From: Marinobacter sp. F4206
GTDB lineage: Bacteria > Pseudomonadota > Gammaproteobacteria > Pseudomonadales > Oleiphilaceae
Direction of reading: 5' to 3'
NCBI RefSeq assembly: GCF_019392195.1
Contig: NZ_JAHXKI010000002.1
Span: 744,001-808,000, forward strand
DNA length: 64,000 nucleotides
The position numbers and the translations under genes are program-made. This document shows, piece after piece, positions 17,480 through 26,099 of the stretch (positions are counted from its first letter, which is position 1; the number at the start of each line of letters is the position of its first letter). The notes under the pieces are model-generated. The model saw nothing but the letters and a program-made list of their open reading frames with translations. It did no database searches and had not been told where the DNA came from.

Positions 17480-17860
17480 TCAGTGCTTTGCTTTCGTCAC
17501 TACGTCCGGCATGGCCGCTTCACCGGTCGTGCCGGCCAGAATTCGGTCAGCATCCAGTGAAGCAATCGGTACCCGGGCGTCCCTGGGGACGTCGCCGCTC
17601 AGTTGCAGCTCAAGGTAGCGGAGCGCACACACCCGAAGGAAGGACGTGAAGTTACCAAGATCATGGCCGGCATCAATGGATTCGTGGTACAGCCGGGTGA
17701 TCATCTGCGGCAGGTTCATGCCATCCCGTTCGGCCAACTCGGCCAACACCTGCCAGAAGGCGTTTTCCATCCTCACACTCGTTACCATGCCATCAATACG
17801 CAGGGAGTGGGTCCGGCTGACCCAAAGCTCGGGATCGGCGTTGATGAAGAGCTTGCACAT
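17480..17860 (-). CDS. Ribbon-helix-helix domain protein
   Basis: 126-aa protein of the RHH_4 type. The SLRIDGMVTSVRMENAFW segment is the DNA-binding strand, followed by two helices (LAELAERDGMNLPQMITRLYHE and FTSFLRVCALRYLELQL). This group consists of putative transcription factors that pair a ribbon-helix-helix with a conserved C-terminal helix. A strong GGGAGG site precedes the ATG. It lies 70 bp downstream of the PfpI-like gene on the same strand; whether they are cotranscribed is unclear. Confidence 0.75.
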   Translation of the reverse strand: MCKLFINADPELWVSRTHSLRIDGMVTSVRMENAFWQVLAELAERDGMNLPQMITRLYHESIDAGHDLGNFTSFLRVCALRYLELQLSGDVPRDARVPIASLDADRILAGTTGEAAMPDVVTKAKH

Positions 17861-17930
17861 GACGACCTCCCTGGAAGCGATGGAGAGTGATGGAAAGTAC
17901 TGAGGGGCCGGTGGACTGGCCCCGGTTGCG

Positions 17931-18500
17931 TTACTGGTCCAGCAACTTGAAGAACTGCGCCAGCCAGGCCGGGTGGGCGGGCCACGCGGGCGCTGTTACC
18001 AGATTAGCATCGGTGACCGCCTGATCAACCTCGATACCGGCGAAGGTTCCGCCGGCCAGTTCCACTTCCGGCTGGCAGGCCGGGTAGGCCGAGCACTTGC
18101 GGCCTTCGAGAACCCCCGCGGCGGCCAACAACTGGGCACCGTGGCAGATCGCCGCCACCGGCTTATTGGTCTCGAAGAAATGACGAACCAGCTTCTGCAC
18201 CTCCTTATTCAGGCGAAGGTACTCCGGGGCGCGACCGCCGGGCACCACCAGCGCGTCGTAATTAGCCGGGTCCAGCCCCTCGAAATCCGCATTCAGGGCA
18301 AACCGATGGCCCGGTTTTTCGGTGTAGGTCTGGTCGCCCTCGAAGTCGTGGATGGCTGTCGCCACGGTGTCGCCCGCTTTCTTGTCCGGGCACACGGCAT
18401 GAACCGTATGGCCCACGGCCTGCAGTGCCTGGAAGGGCACCATGGTTTCGTAGTCTTCGGTGAAATCACCGGTGATCATCAGAATCTTCTTCCCGCTCAT
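17931..18500 (-). CDS. DJ-1/PfpI family protein
   Basis: 189-aa protein of the class I glutamine amidotransferase-like DJ-1/PfpI fold. The nucleophile elbow [14 protein letters not shown] carries the conserved Cys and adjacent His; an early acidic residue (DYETMVPFQ) is in the usual place. Members act as glyoxalase/deglycase, protease or chaperone; which applies cannot be decided here. ATG with GGAGACA upstream. Confidence 0.85.
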   Translation of the reverse strand: MSGKKILMITGDFTEDYETMVPFQALQAVGHTVHAVCPDKKAGDTVATAIHDFEGDQTYTEKPGHRFALNADFEGLDPANYDALVVPGGRAPEYLRLNKEVQKLVRHFFETNKPVAAICHGAQLLAAAGVLEGRKCSAYPACQPEVELAGGTFAGIEVDQAVTDANLVTAPAWPAHPAWLAQFFKLLDQ

Positions 18501-18664
18501 GGCTGTCTCCTTGTGCTTGTTTTGTGCGTTTGGAAACAGTAGCAGCGGCAGTGATTAAGCGGGTATTAAGGGAGTACTACAGATCTCACAGCGCAAGCGC
18601 TTGGAAGAGGCCCCCATAACCGGAATACCCCACTACCTCAGCAGGCGGTTCAGGGTCGAAAAAA

Positions 18665-18689
18665 AAGCCTTCCCGTTAGAGGAAGGCTT
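18665..18689 (-). terminator. Rho-independent terminator of the glycine-zipper gene
   Basis: Nine-bp stem AAGCCTTCC / GGAAGGCTT with a 7-base loop. Read on the minus strand it ends in a run of eight T. It lies about 40 bp after the stop of the gene at 18730-19065. Confidence 0.85.
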
Positions 18690-18729
18690 TTTCTGAGGCG
18701 CAAAGATCAAATTGCAGGCTTGTCGCGTT

Positions 18730-19065
18730 TCAGCACCTGCCCTTTTTCGCCTGGCCCGGTGGGCAGAAATGGCCACCAGACTTCCGGTAAGACCGGCGAT
18801 CGTCATAATCATAGTCATGACGACGGCGATCATGTTCGCGATAGTATTCTCTATCATGGTCTCTGGTGGTAATGGCTGTTCCCGTTGCCGCACCGACGGC
18901 ACCGCCGAGAATAGCACCGTCCCTGCCACCTACCTCGTTGCCGATGGCAGCCCCAATGGCTCCGCCAATACCGCCACCCAGCGCGGCGTCGGCTGTGTCA
19001 TCCGCAACGGCACCCAATGAGGTGGCACTCAGAGATAGAAAAACGAGCAGTGATTTCATGTTCAT
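18730..19065 (-). CDS. Glycine-zipper exported protein
   Basis: 111-aa protein with a signal peptide (MNMKSLLVFLSLSATSLGAVA), then a glycine-zipper segment (ALGGGIGGAIGAAIGNEVGG ... LGGAVGAATG) and a highly charged Arg/Asp/Tyr-rich stretch, ending with a Cys-containing tail (HFCPPGQAKKGRC). Glycine zippers insert in or span membranes; the basic tail suggests contact with an anionic surface. ATG at 19065 chosen to start right before the signal sequence. Monocistronic with its own terminator. Confidence 0.75.
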   Translation of the reverse strand: MNMKSLLVFLSLSATSLGAVADDTADAALGGGIGGAIGAAIGNEVGGRDGAILGGAVGAATGTAITTRDHDREYYREHDRRRHDYDYDDRRSYRKSGGHFCPPGQAKKGRC

Positions 19066-19240
19066 TGATGTAAATCCCATTGTTCAGGTGGTCTGACCTG
19101 CCCGGTATGACGGGTAGGAATCCAGTGGCTCCATCGTCCCATCAGTCACATACCAGGTTTGTGAACCACTCCGAGACTATCAGAAATACACGCGATGCCA
19201 CCCTTACCTTTTATTTATATTTCAACATGTTACAAAGTGT

Positions 19241-19283
19241 AAAGGGGGCAGACTGACCCTCCTGAAGTCAATCCGCCCCCTTT
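19241..19283 (-). terminator. Large inverted repeat after the Na+:alanine symporter
   Basis: AAAGGGGGC (19241-19249) pairs with GCCCCCTTT (19275-19283). The inner arms GACTGAC / GTCAATC extend the stem with one mismatch. It lies 23 bp past the symporter stop on the minus strand; only three T follow, so it is a likely but not perfect terminator. Confidence 0.6.
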
Positions 19284-19306
19284 TGATCCTGCGTCAGCGT
19301 CTGGCC

Positions 19307-20695
19307 TCAGGAACCGGCTCCCGGGGATTCCACGGGCACACCCTGCGTCTGGCGCTCAAAGTAATCCCGCGTCAGCCGGAAGACCACCGGGCTGAGGGCA
19401 ATGATGGCAATCAGGTTGGGCAAGGCCATCAGCGCATTCAGCGTATCGGCCACCAACCAGACAAAATCCAGGCTGAGAACCGCGCCGAGGGGAACGGCGA
19501 GGATCCACAGCACCCGAAACGGCTTGATCGCCCGGGTGCCGAACAGGAACTCCACGCATTTCTCGCCATAGAACGACCAGCCCAGGATGGTGCTGAAGGC
19601 GAACAACGCCAGCGCGATGGCGACCAGATAATTCCCGACCCCCGGCAAGGCAAGACCGAACGCCGCCGAGGTCAATGCCGCGCCGGACTCGCCGGAATCC
19701 CAGATTCCGGAGGTGACAATCACCAGGCCGGTGACCGAGCAGACGACGAGGGTGTCCAGCAGGGTACCCAGCATGGCAATCAATCCCTGGCGAACCGGGT
19801 CCCGGGTCTTGGCGGCCGCATGGGCGATGGGGGCAGAGCCCAGGCCGGCCTCGTTGGAAAACACACCACGGGCGACACCGAAGCGAATGGCCGCCCAAAC
19901 GGCCGCCCCGGCAAAACCACCCTGCGCCGCGTGCCCTGAAAACGCACTCTCAAGGATCAGCGCCATGGCCGGGCCGATCTGATCGGCATTGATGGCAAGC
20001 ACCACCAGACCGGCCAGGATGTAGGCGACGGCCATGAACGGCACCAGTTTGCCGGCCACTGAGCCGATGCGCCGGATTCCGCCCATCAACACGGCTCCCA
20101 CCAGCACCATCACCACCAGGCCGGTCGCCAGTTCGGGCACGCCAAAGTTGGTTTCGATGACCTGGGCAACGGAGTTGGATTGAACCGTGTTACCAATACC
20201 AAATCCGGCGACGGCACCAAAGATCGCAAACGCGGAACCCAGCCAGGCCCAGCGCCGGCCCAGGCCGTTCTTCAGGTAGTACATCGGGCCCCCGACGTGG
20301 TTGCCCTCCTCATCCACTTCGCGGAACCGCACGGCCAACACCGCTTCCGAATACTTGGTGGCCATACCCACCAGAGCGGTCACCCACATCCAGAAAAGCG
20401 CGCCCGGGCCGCCGAGGAACACCGCCGTGGCAACGCCCGCAATGTTCCCGGTGCCAACCGTGGCCGCCATGGCGGTCATCAGCGCCTGGAAAGGCGACAC
20501 CTCACCGGTCTGCTCGTCATCCTTACCGACCTTGACGCCGCCGGCGAGCAGTTTGAACCCGGTGCCGATGCGCAGGATCGGCATCAGTTTCAGGCCAAGA
20601 CTCATAAAAAAGCCCACGCCCAGAATGAGAATGAGCATGGGCCAACCCCAGACGATGGCGTTGATGTCCCCTAATACAGAACTCACAGAATCCAT
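19307..20695 (-). CDS. Na+:alanine symporter, AGCS family
   Basis: 462-aa inner-membrane symporter that imports alanine or glycine with Na+. Family features: GVGFFMSLGLKLMPI at helix 1, the TAMAATVGTGNIAGVATA substrate/ion region, GGPMYYLKNGLG, and ARGVFSNEAGLGSAPIAHAAA. About eleven helices. It lies 49 bp downstream of ald on the same strand, with a divergent Lrp-type gene beyond, so the three form an alanine uptake and catabolism unit. Confidence 0.92.
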   Translation of the reverse strand: MDSVSSVLGDINAIVWGWPMLILILGVGFFMSLGLKLMPILRIGTGFKLLAGGVKVGKDDEQTGEVSPFQALMTAMAATVGTGNIAGVATAVFLGGPGALFWMWVTALVGMATKYSEAVLAVRFREVDEEGNHVGGPMYYLKNGLGRRWAWLGSAFAIFGAVAGFGIGNTVQSNSVAQVIETNFGVPELATGLVVMVLVGAVLMGGIRRIGSVAGKLVPFMAVAYILAGLVVLAINADQIGPAMALILESAFSGHAAQGGFAGAAVWAAIRFGVARGVFSNEAGLGSAPIAHAAAKTRDPVRQGLIAMLGTLLDTLVVCSVTGLVIVTSGIWDSGESGAALTSAAFGLALPGVGNYLVAIALALFAFSTILGWSFYGEKCVEFLFGTRAIKPFRVLWILAVPLGAVLSLDFVWLVADTLNALMALPNLIAIIALSPVVFRLTRDYFERQTQGVPVESPGAGS

Positions 20696-20744
20696 TGGAT
20701 CAATACCTCTTGTTGTTGTCGTATGGTGCGTAGAGCGTTAAGGA

Positions 20745-21869
20745 TCAGTGCATCAGTGCCAGCCCCTGTTCCGGGGTCACGGATTCGATACCCTGGGCCG
20801 CGCCCACCGACGGGCAGGTCAGCACGCCATTGACCACATTCAACCCGTTCAGCAGCCCCGCGCTGTCCGCCAGTGCCCGGGGAGCCCCTTTGTTGGCGAT
20901 CTGGAGGACATAGGGCAGCGTGGCGTTGTTCAGGGCGTAACTGGAGGTTCGGGCGACCGCGCCGGGCATGTTGGCCACGCAGTAATGAACCACACCATCC
21001 ACAATGAAGGTGGGCTCGGCGTGGGTCGTCGGCGTTGAGGTTTCAAAGCAACCGCCCTGGTCGATGGCCACATCCACCACCGCCGCGCCGGGCTTCATTC
21101 GGGAAATCAGTTCGCGACTGACCAGCTTGGGCGCGGCCGCTCCCGGGATCAGCACACCACCAATGACCAGATCCGCCTGCGATACGGCGTCCGCAACGGC
21201 CTTCGAGGACGAAAACAGGGTCTGCACCCGGTTGCCAAACACCGCATCGAATCGGCGCAACACGGAAATGGAGGTGTCCAACACAGTGACACGGGCGCCC
21301 ATTCCAACCGCCATCTGGGTGGCATTGAAGCCCACCACGCCGCCGCCAATTACCACCACCGTGGCCGCGTTCACACCGGGAACACCACCGAGCAGCAGCC
21401 CCCGACCTTCCCGGGAGCTCTCAAGGCAGTGAGCGCCGGCCTGGATGCTCATACGGCCCGCCACTTCCGACATGGGCGCCAGCAGCGGCAATGCGCCGTT
21501 ACTGTCCGTCACGGTCTCATAGGCGATGCAGGTAGCGCCGCTGGCCAGGAGGTCTTTGGTCTGAGGTACGTCCGGCGCCAGATGCAGGTAGGTAAACAGC
21601 GTGTGGTGAGGCCGCAGCAGGGACCGCTCGCTGGCCTGTGGCTCCTTGACCTTGACGATCATCTCCGCCTGTTCGAAGACGGCTTCGGCCGACGGGACCA
21701 GCCTGGCGCCTGCTGACTCGTATTGTTCATCGGTAAGATCGATACCCGCGCCGGCACCAGTCTGCACCACCACCGAATGGCCCTGGGCAACCAGCTCATG
21801 GACCGCCTCTGGCGTCAGTCCAACCCGGAATTCATTGTTTTTGATCTCTTTGGGTACACCCACAATCAT
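20745..21869 (-). CDS. ald: Alanine dehydrogenase
   Basis: 374-aa NAD-dependent L-alanine dehydrogenase (alanine to pyruvate plus ammonia). N-terminal MIVGVPKEIKNNEFRVGLTP is the family signature; the catalytic region YLHLAPD, the NAD-binding GGGVVGFNATQMAVGMGA and the C-terminal NGVLTCPSV block are all present. ATG at 21869 has AGGAG nine bases upstream; ATG at 21875 is the alternative. It is the first gene of an ald-symporter operon, divergent from the Lrp-family gene. Confidence 0.95.
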   Translation of the reverse strand: MIVGVPKEIKNNEFRVGLTPEAVHELVAQGHSVVVQTGAGAGIDLTDEQYESAGARLVPSAEAVFEQAEMIVKVKEPQASERSLLRPHHTLFTYLHLAPDVPQTKDLLASGATCIAYETVTDSNGALPLLAPMSEVAGRMSIQAGAHCLESSREGRGLLLGGVPGVNAATVVVIGGGVVGFNATQMAVGMGARVTVLDTSISVLRRFDAVFGNRVQTLFSSSKAVADAVSQADLVIGGVLIPGAAAPKLVSRELISRMKPGAAVVDVAIDQGGCFETSTPTTHAEPTFIVDGVVHYCVANMPGAVARTSSYALNNATLPYVLQIANKGAPRALADSAGLLNGLNVVNGVLTCPSVGAAQGIESVTPEQGLALMH

Positions 21870-22058
21870 AGGCATTTGCTCCTGTCGGGCAGTGAATGAA
21901 CGCGACCCGCGGGTCACGCTGACGTTTTAAAGTCTAAAGAGGGCCGACAGGATAAAATCCCGAATAAAACTACTAATTCACGATTTGATCCTTTTGTTTT
22001 CTCAACTACAGTATTTTCTTCTATTTCGGCGAAACATACTGGTATGAGGAGCAACGCC
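21870..22058. promoter_or_regulatory. AT-rich divergent promoter region between ald and lrp-like gene
   Basis: 189 bp separate the divergent starts. The central part (about 21950-22030) is strongly AT-rich, as expected for Lrp-family binding sites. No exact operator could be assigned by eye. Control of ald by the adjacent regulator is inferred from the arrangement. Confidence 0.5.
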
Positions 22059-22547
22059 ATGCGGAAACTGGATCGTATCGACCTGGCCATCCTGGATGAG
22101 CTGCAGAACAATTCGAAGATCACCAATCATGAGTTGTCCAACCGGGTGAACCTGAGCCCGACGCCCTGCCTGGAAAGAGTCCGGAAGCTCGAACGGGACG
22201 GCTATATCAAGAACTACCGTGCCATCCTCAACGCCCGGAAATTGGGTATCGGCCTCACGGTGTTTGTCGAGATCAGCCTGACCCGAACCGGACCGGACGT
22301 GTTCGCACAGTTCAAGGAAGCGGCCATCGACGTTCCGGAAGTCCAGGAGTGCCACCTGGTGTCCGGCAATTTCGATTACCTGATCAAGGCCAGGGTGGCG
22401 GATGTCGAACACTACCGTTCGCTGTTGGGCGCAACCATCCTGGCGCTGCCGGGGGTGAATGATTCACGGAGCTACATCGTCATGGAGACCGTGAAAGAGG
22501 GGCAGGTACTGAGCATGAAGAGTGTTATGGAGCATACCGTCGTCTGA
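22059..22547 (+). CDS. Lrp/AsnC family transcriptional regulator
   Basis: 162-aa feast/famine regulator: N-terminal winged HTH (LDRIDLAILDELQNNSKITNHELSNRVNLSPTPCLERVRKLE) and C-terminal RAM ligand-binding domain (EVQECHLVSGNFDYLIKARV). The ATG at 22059 has GAGGAG just upstream; the ATG at 22044 overlaps that site. Divergent from ald, so it is probably the alanine-responsive activator of ald and the symporter. Confidence 0.92.
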   Translation: MRKLDRIDLAILDELQNNSKITNHELSNRVNLSPTPCLERVRKLERDGYIKNYRAILNARKLGIGLTVFVEISLTRTGPDVFAQFKEAAIDVPEVQECHLVSGNFDYLIKARVADVEHYRSLLGATILALPGVNDSRSYIVMETVKEGQVLSMKSVMEHTVV

Positions 22548-22805
22548 ACGAGCTCACCGCTGTCCTGAACAAAGGAGGAACGGTTACCACGGCGAAATCG
22601 CCCTCCCGCAACGACGTCTGCACCTGCGGCAGCGGCCTCAAATTCAAGAAGTGCTGTGGCTGACAACAGCCGGGGCACAGAGGGCAATGGCTATGATTGT
22701 TTGCGGGGTTGAGCTGACGGGCAGCGATGCGGTGGTAGTTTGTTGAGGGCGTTTCAGGAAACGACTTTTATTGCTGCCTATGTGGGGCAGCTGCAAGGTC
22801 GTTGA
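22548..22805 (+). pseudogene. Degenerate copy of the SEC-C / DUF3010 gene pair
   Basis: Starts abruptly at the lrp-like stop codon and reproduces the last 37 codons of the SEC-C gene (ELTAVLNKGG to KKCCG and its stop), the 29-bp spacer and the first 15 or so codons of the DUF3010 gene at roughly 92 percent identity to 10947-11140. It then jumps to the DUF3010 C-terminus (QETTFIAAYVGQLQGR, stop). About 110 DUF3010 codons are missing and the first two pieces lack their own starts. Confidence 0.85.
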
Positions 22806-22836
22806 GCCGGCGAGAGGCTATTCTGGTCACTAACCT

Positions 22837-23142
22837 TCAGCTTTCCCGGACAGTGGAGATACCGTCAATCTCGGTCACCGTTTTGGCATCGGCCCGCTCA
22901 ATGATTTTCAGCAGGGTGGATTGGATCGTTTCGTCTTCGCGGGCATCACCGCCACTTACAAACGTCTGCTTCTGGGGATCCGCACCCGCTTCCTCGGTAT
23001 AGGAAATCACAACCTCGCTGGCTGAATCCGGCGTTTTGCCAAAGTCCGCTTTACCAAAGTACTCCAGCGAAACCAACGGATAGCCGTGAAAGCCCTTCTT
23101 AACCTGCTTCGCAATACGCTTCTTTGCTTTATCCACATTCAT
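22837..23142 (-). CDS. Conserved hypothetical protein (101 aa)
   Basis: 101-aa soluble protein: a lysine-rich N-terminal helix (MNVDKAKKRIAKQVKKGFHGYP), a beta segment (LVSLEYFGKADF, EVVISYTEEAG), and a C-terminal helix (DETIQSTLLKIIERADA). The N-terminal KKGFHGYP resembles small conserved proteins of unknown role. I cannot name the family. It stands alone. Confidence 0.6.
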   Translation of the reverse strand: MNVDKAKKRIAKQVKKGFHGYPLVSLEYFGKADFGKTPDSASEVVISYTEEAGADPQKQTFVSGGDAREDETIQSTLLKIIERADAKTVTEIDGISTVRES

Positions 23143-23231
23143 AGTAAGGGCCTGTCGCTGCGGTTGTAATCTGAGTGTATATCAGCACCCAGTCGATACC
23201 ATTCACCAATTCTATGCCCTTAACCCCATCC

Positions 23232-23254
23232 AAAATAGCTCTGCCCCGGTTTTT
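23232..23254 (+). repeat. Dispersed ATCTGtcccGGTTTT repeat, copy 1
   Basis: AAAATAGCTCTGCCCCGGTTTT. First of nine related 20-25 bp intergenic sequences between 23.2 and 33.7 kb; this copy is diverged (GCT for ATC). Confidence 0.55.
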
Positions 23255-23258
23255 ACTT

Positions 23259-24149
23259 TCACCGGAAAGCCCGGGCCAGGAAATCAAGCTGGTCCTCGAT
23301 GGACTGCTCCAGAGCCTCGCCCTGATACACATCAAAATGACCGACCGGATAGTGCTTCACTTCCGCGTTCGGCATTCGCTCGGCCGCCTTGGCGGCAACA
23401 TTCGCGGGGGCGACCGTATCCTGGTCGCAAATCAACATCAGTGCCGGGCAGGCGACTTTGCTGGCCGACTGGATGGGCCGGAAAAAGGGAAACGTGTAAC
23501 TCACGCCCGCTGCAACGTAATTCGACGCATTGTCGGCCAGCAAGGGCACATACCCCTCCTGGCAGTCCTCAGCCGTCATCATGCCCAACTCGCCGGGGCG
23601 GGCGGCCGAGGCAATATACCGGGGAGACATCCCCAACCCACGACGAAGCCAGTCCACCGTTCCGTACCAGGTCAGGCGCACCGCCTGCATAGGGCCGGCA
23701 TAATCGACAACACTCATCAAAGACGCCAAACCATCCATCATCGGGCACTGGGCGATGGTGCATCGCACGTTGCCATCCTTTGCCGCGGCCGCAATCACAA
23801 GCCCGCCCGAAAACGACGTGCCCCACAGGCAAATGCGTCTCCCATCGATACGATCCAGCTGCCGCACAAAATTCAGTGCCGCCAGCCAATCGGCCACCTC
23901 CTTCCGAGCACTCAGCGCCTGCCGTGGCTGACCATCACTTTCACCAAAATGGCGGTAGTCAAAGGCAAAGACCGCATAACCCGCCTTGCAGAAGGCTTCT
24001 TTAAACGGTGCCAGACCACTGGCATGAGTCAGCCCAAAACCATGCGCCATCACGACACACGGCAAATTCCTGCTATCGACATCCGGCGTGTAAAGAACAC
24101 CGCGACAGGTTGTACCGTGACTCGGGAATTCCAGTGGGGATTCGATCAT
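23259..24149 (-). CDS. Alpha/beta hydrolase
   Basis: 296-aa serine hydrolase with alpha/beta fold. Oxyanion region VVMAHGFGLTHASG, nucleophile elbow GTSFSGG, acid in LMLICDQDTVAP and His in YPVGHFDVY. The DYRHFGESDGQPRQ stretch and overall length match peptidase S15-like or dienelactone-hydrolase-like esterases. Substrate unknown. Monocistronic. Confidence 0.82.
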   Translation of the reverse strand: MIESPLEFPSHGTTCRGVLYTPDVDSRNLPCVVMAHGFGLTHASGLAPFKEAFCKAGYAVFAFDYRHFGESDGQPRQALSARKEVADWLAALNFVRQLDRIDGRRICLWGTSFSGGLVIAAAAKDGNVRCTIAQCPMMDGLASLMSVVDYAGPMQAVRLTWYGTVDWLRRGLGMSPRYIASAARPGELGMMTAEDCQEGYVPLLADNASNYVAAGVSYTFPFFRPIQSASKVACPALMLICDQDTVAPANVAAKAAERMPNAEVKHYPVGHFDVYQGEALEQSIEDQLDFLARAFR

Positions 24150-24239
24150 TGCCCGGCTCTCGTATGTGAAGGTTGAGGATCTCAGGATAGCTCATGGATT
24201 CAAGGCCAGACCGTAGGATGGCCGGCGATCACCAAATCA

Positions 24240-25205
24240 TCATCCTGGCCCGGGGATGTTTTTCAGAAGCTCGGCATTGGTGGGGTACTTCTCAAGCAGC
24301 TCAACCAGCTTTTTTGTGCCCTCTAGCGGTTTGAGACCGCCAAGCGCCCGGCGCAATGCTCTTATTTTGTCTGAATCTTTGGGATCCAACAGCAGCTCTT
24401 CACGTCGTGTACTGCTTTTCGAAATATCCAGCGCGGGAAAGATTCGCTGACTCGCAACGTCTCTCGATAAAACCAGCTCCATGTTCCCCGTGCCCTTAAA
24501 TTCCTCAAAGATAACCTGGTCCATACGGCTGCCGGTATCCACCAAAACGGTTGCCAAAATGGTCAGCGAGCCGCCATTCTCAATGTTTCGTGCCGCGCCA
24601 AACAACCTCCGCGGGATCTCCATCGCTCGAGCATCCATCCCGCCAGACATAGTACGACCGCTGCTCTTTCGCTCCGCATTATGCACACGCGCAAGCCTGG
24701 TGAGAGAATCAATCACAATCATGACGTTGTGACCCTCGCCCGCTTGTTGGCGGGCGATATCAAGAAGCTCATCGGCAACGCGAACGTGATGAGCATAGCT
24801 CTCATCCGAAGAAGAAGCGTGTACCTCAGCCGGGACGCTACGCCTGAAATCGGTGACCTCTTCGGGACGCTCATCTATCAATAACGCGTAAAGTTTAATC
24901 TCGGGATACGCCTTTCCCACCGCCTGGCAAATGTGCTTTAAGATCGTCGATTTTCCAGACCCCGGCGGTGCCACGATCAAACCTCGCTGCCCCATTCCAA
25001 TCGGCGTGATCAAATCCATCGCGCGCACCGTGAGCTGTTCGGAGCCCAACTCCAGGCGAATCCCCGGCGCTGGATTGATAGCCACAGCGTTTAAAAAACG
25101 TTTCTGTGGATCAGCTTCGACCTCAACCACAGCTTCGGCTTCCTCAGCCACTGGTTTAGGGTCCTGATTTCGTTTTCGGGTTAAGCTTAATGTCTTTCTC
25201 GTCAT
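24240..25205 (-). CDS. Rho-factor paralogue lacking the N-terminal RNA-binding domain
   Basis: 321-aa hexameric-ATPase-type protein. From about residue 38 it aligns with the ATPase half of transcription terminator Rho: Walker A APPGSGKST (79-87), IDERPEEVTDFRR, Walker B VMIVIDSLTRLARVHN (161-176), the Q-loop region SGGMDARAMEIPRRLFGAARN and the EEFKGTGNMEL plus STRREELLL segments. Rho is about 419 aa; here the helical N-terminal and OB-fold (primary RNA site) domains are replaced by a short acidic stretch (EEAEAVVEVEAD). Walker A differs from Rho's usual PPKAGKT. A second, full Rho would be expected elsewhere. Confidence 0.85.
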   Translation of the reverse strand: MTRKTLSLTRKRNQDPKPVAEEAEAVVEVEADPQKRFLNAVAINPAPGIRLELGSEQLTVRAMDLITPIGMGQRGLIVAPPGSGKSTILKHICQAVGKAYPEIKLYALLIDERPEEVTDFRRSVPAEVHASSSDESYAHHVRVADELLDIARQQAGEGHNVMIVIDSLTRLARVHNAERKSSGRTMSGGMDARAMEIPRRLFGAARNIENGGSLTILATVLVDTGSRMDQVIFEEFKGTGNMELVLSRDVASQRIFPALDISKSSTRREELLLDPKDSDKIRALRRALGGLKPLEGTKKLVELLEKYPTNAELLKNIPGPG

Positions 25206-25239
25206 GATTGTTTGATAGCCCTTGTTTTATAGTATCCAA

Positions 25240-25262
25240 AAAATAAATCTGTCCCGGTTTTC
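25240..25262 (+). repeat. Dispersed repeat, copy 2
   Basis: Near-consensus copy (AAATAAATCTGTCCCGG then TTTTC) just upstream of the Rho paralogue. Confidence 0.7.
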
Positions 25263-25330
25263 GGACCTTCGAGCGACGGCTCCACGGGCCCAACGGAGGG
25301 AATTCAAACTGCAATCAGGTGACATTGGCA

Positions 25331-26011
25331 ATGAGTGAGACAACCGAGGACAAAACAGCATCAGCGCCGCCACCCGCAAAGAAGGGCTTCAGTGGCTTGC
25401 ATGTCTTTGGCATTGTCCTGATCACCATCGTTGCCACCGTCGGCGTCGGTTACTGGTGGTTAAGCCACTATGTGTTTCCTGAGAACTTCGAACCCGTAAC
25501 CCTGAATGCCAGTGAACAGGATTCCCTCAACAATAAACTGAATACTCTGGGCATTGATACCCAAGGCGGCGAATCCGGCCGCCCGTTGCAGCCGGTCCCC
25601 TACAGTGAGGAAGGCGCCAGCCGGGAAGTACGCTTTAGCGAGCGGGAACTCAACGGTATGCTGGCCAATAACACTGATCTGGCTCAGAGACTCGCGGTCG
25701 ACCTTTCGGACGACCTGCTGAGCGCCCTCCTTCTGGTGCCTCTTGACAAGGACTTCCCGGTACTCGGCGGCAGGACCCTACGAGTCAATGCCGGTGTGGA
25801 ACTCTCCTTTGCCAACGGTCGCCCCCTGGTCAAGTTAAGGGGCGTCAGCCTCATGGGCGTACCCATTCCGAATGCCTGGCTGGGCAACCTCAAGAATGTG
25901 GACCTGGTTAACGAGTTCGGCGCCAACCCGGGATTCTGGCAATCGTTTGCAGCGGGTGTGGATTATATCCAGGTTGAGGATGGCCGGTTGCTCGTCCGGC
26001 TCAAGGAATAG
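25331..26011 (+). CDS. Hypothetical membrane-anchored protein
   Basis: 226-aa protein with a cytoplasmic proline/alanine-rich start, one transmembrane helix (about residues 20-42, HVFGIVLITIVATVGVGYW) and a periplasmic domain of about 180 residues with the segments REVRFSERELNGMLANN and VELSFANGRPLVKLRGVSLMGVPIPNAWLGN. The ELNGML and PIPNAWL patterns recur in a family of inner-membrane anchored proteins that I cannot name securely. ATG at 25331 with AGGTGA upstream; GTG at 25319 is an alternative. Confidence 0.7.
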   Translation: MSETTEDKTASAPPPAKKGFSGLHVFGIVLITIVATVGVGYWWLSHYVFPENFEPVTLNASEQDSLNNKLNTLGIDTQGGESGRPLQPVPYSEEGASREVRFSERELNGMLANNTDLAQRLAVDLSDDLLSALLLVPLDKDFPVLGGRTLRVNAGVELSFANGRPLVKLRGVSLMGVPIPNAWLGNLKNVDLVNEFGANPGFWQSFAAGVDYIQVEDGRLLVRLKE

Positions 26012-26035
26012 CGCTGGGCCACCAGAGAAGCCGAG

Positions 26036-26059
26036 AAAATAGATCTGCCCCCGTTTTCC
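26036..26059 (+). repeat. Dispersed repeat, copy 3
   Basis: AAAATAGATCTGCCCCCG then TTTTCC, 25 bp past the stop of the gene at 25331-26011, between convergent genes. Confidence 0.65.
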
Positions 26060-26099
26060 AGGTGAGTCCGAGACGGGTGTCCCCGCCCCGGACTGGCCC

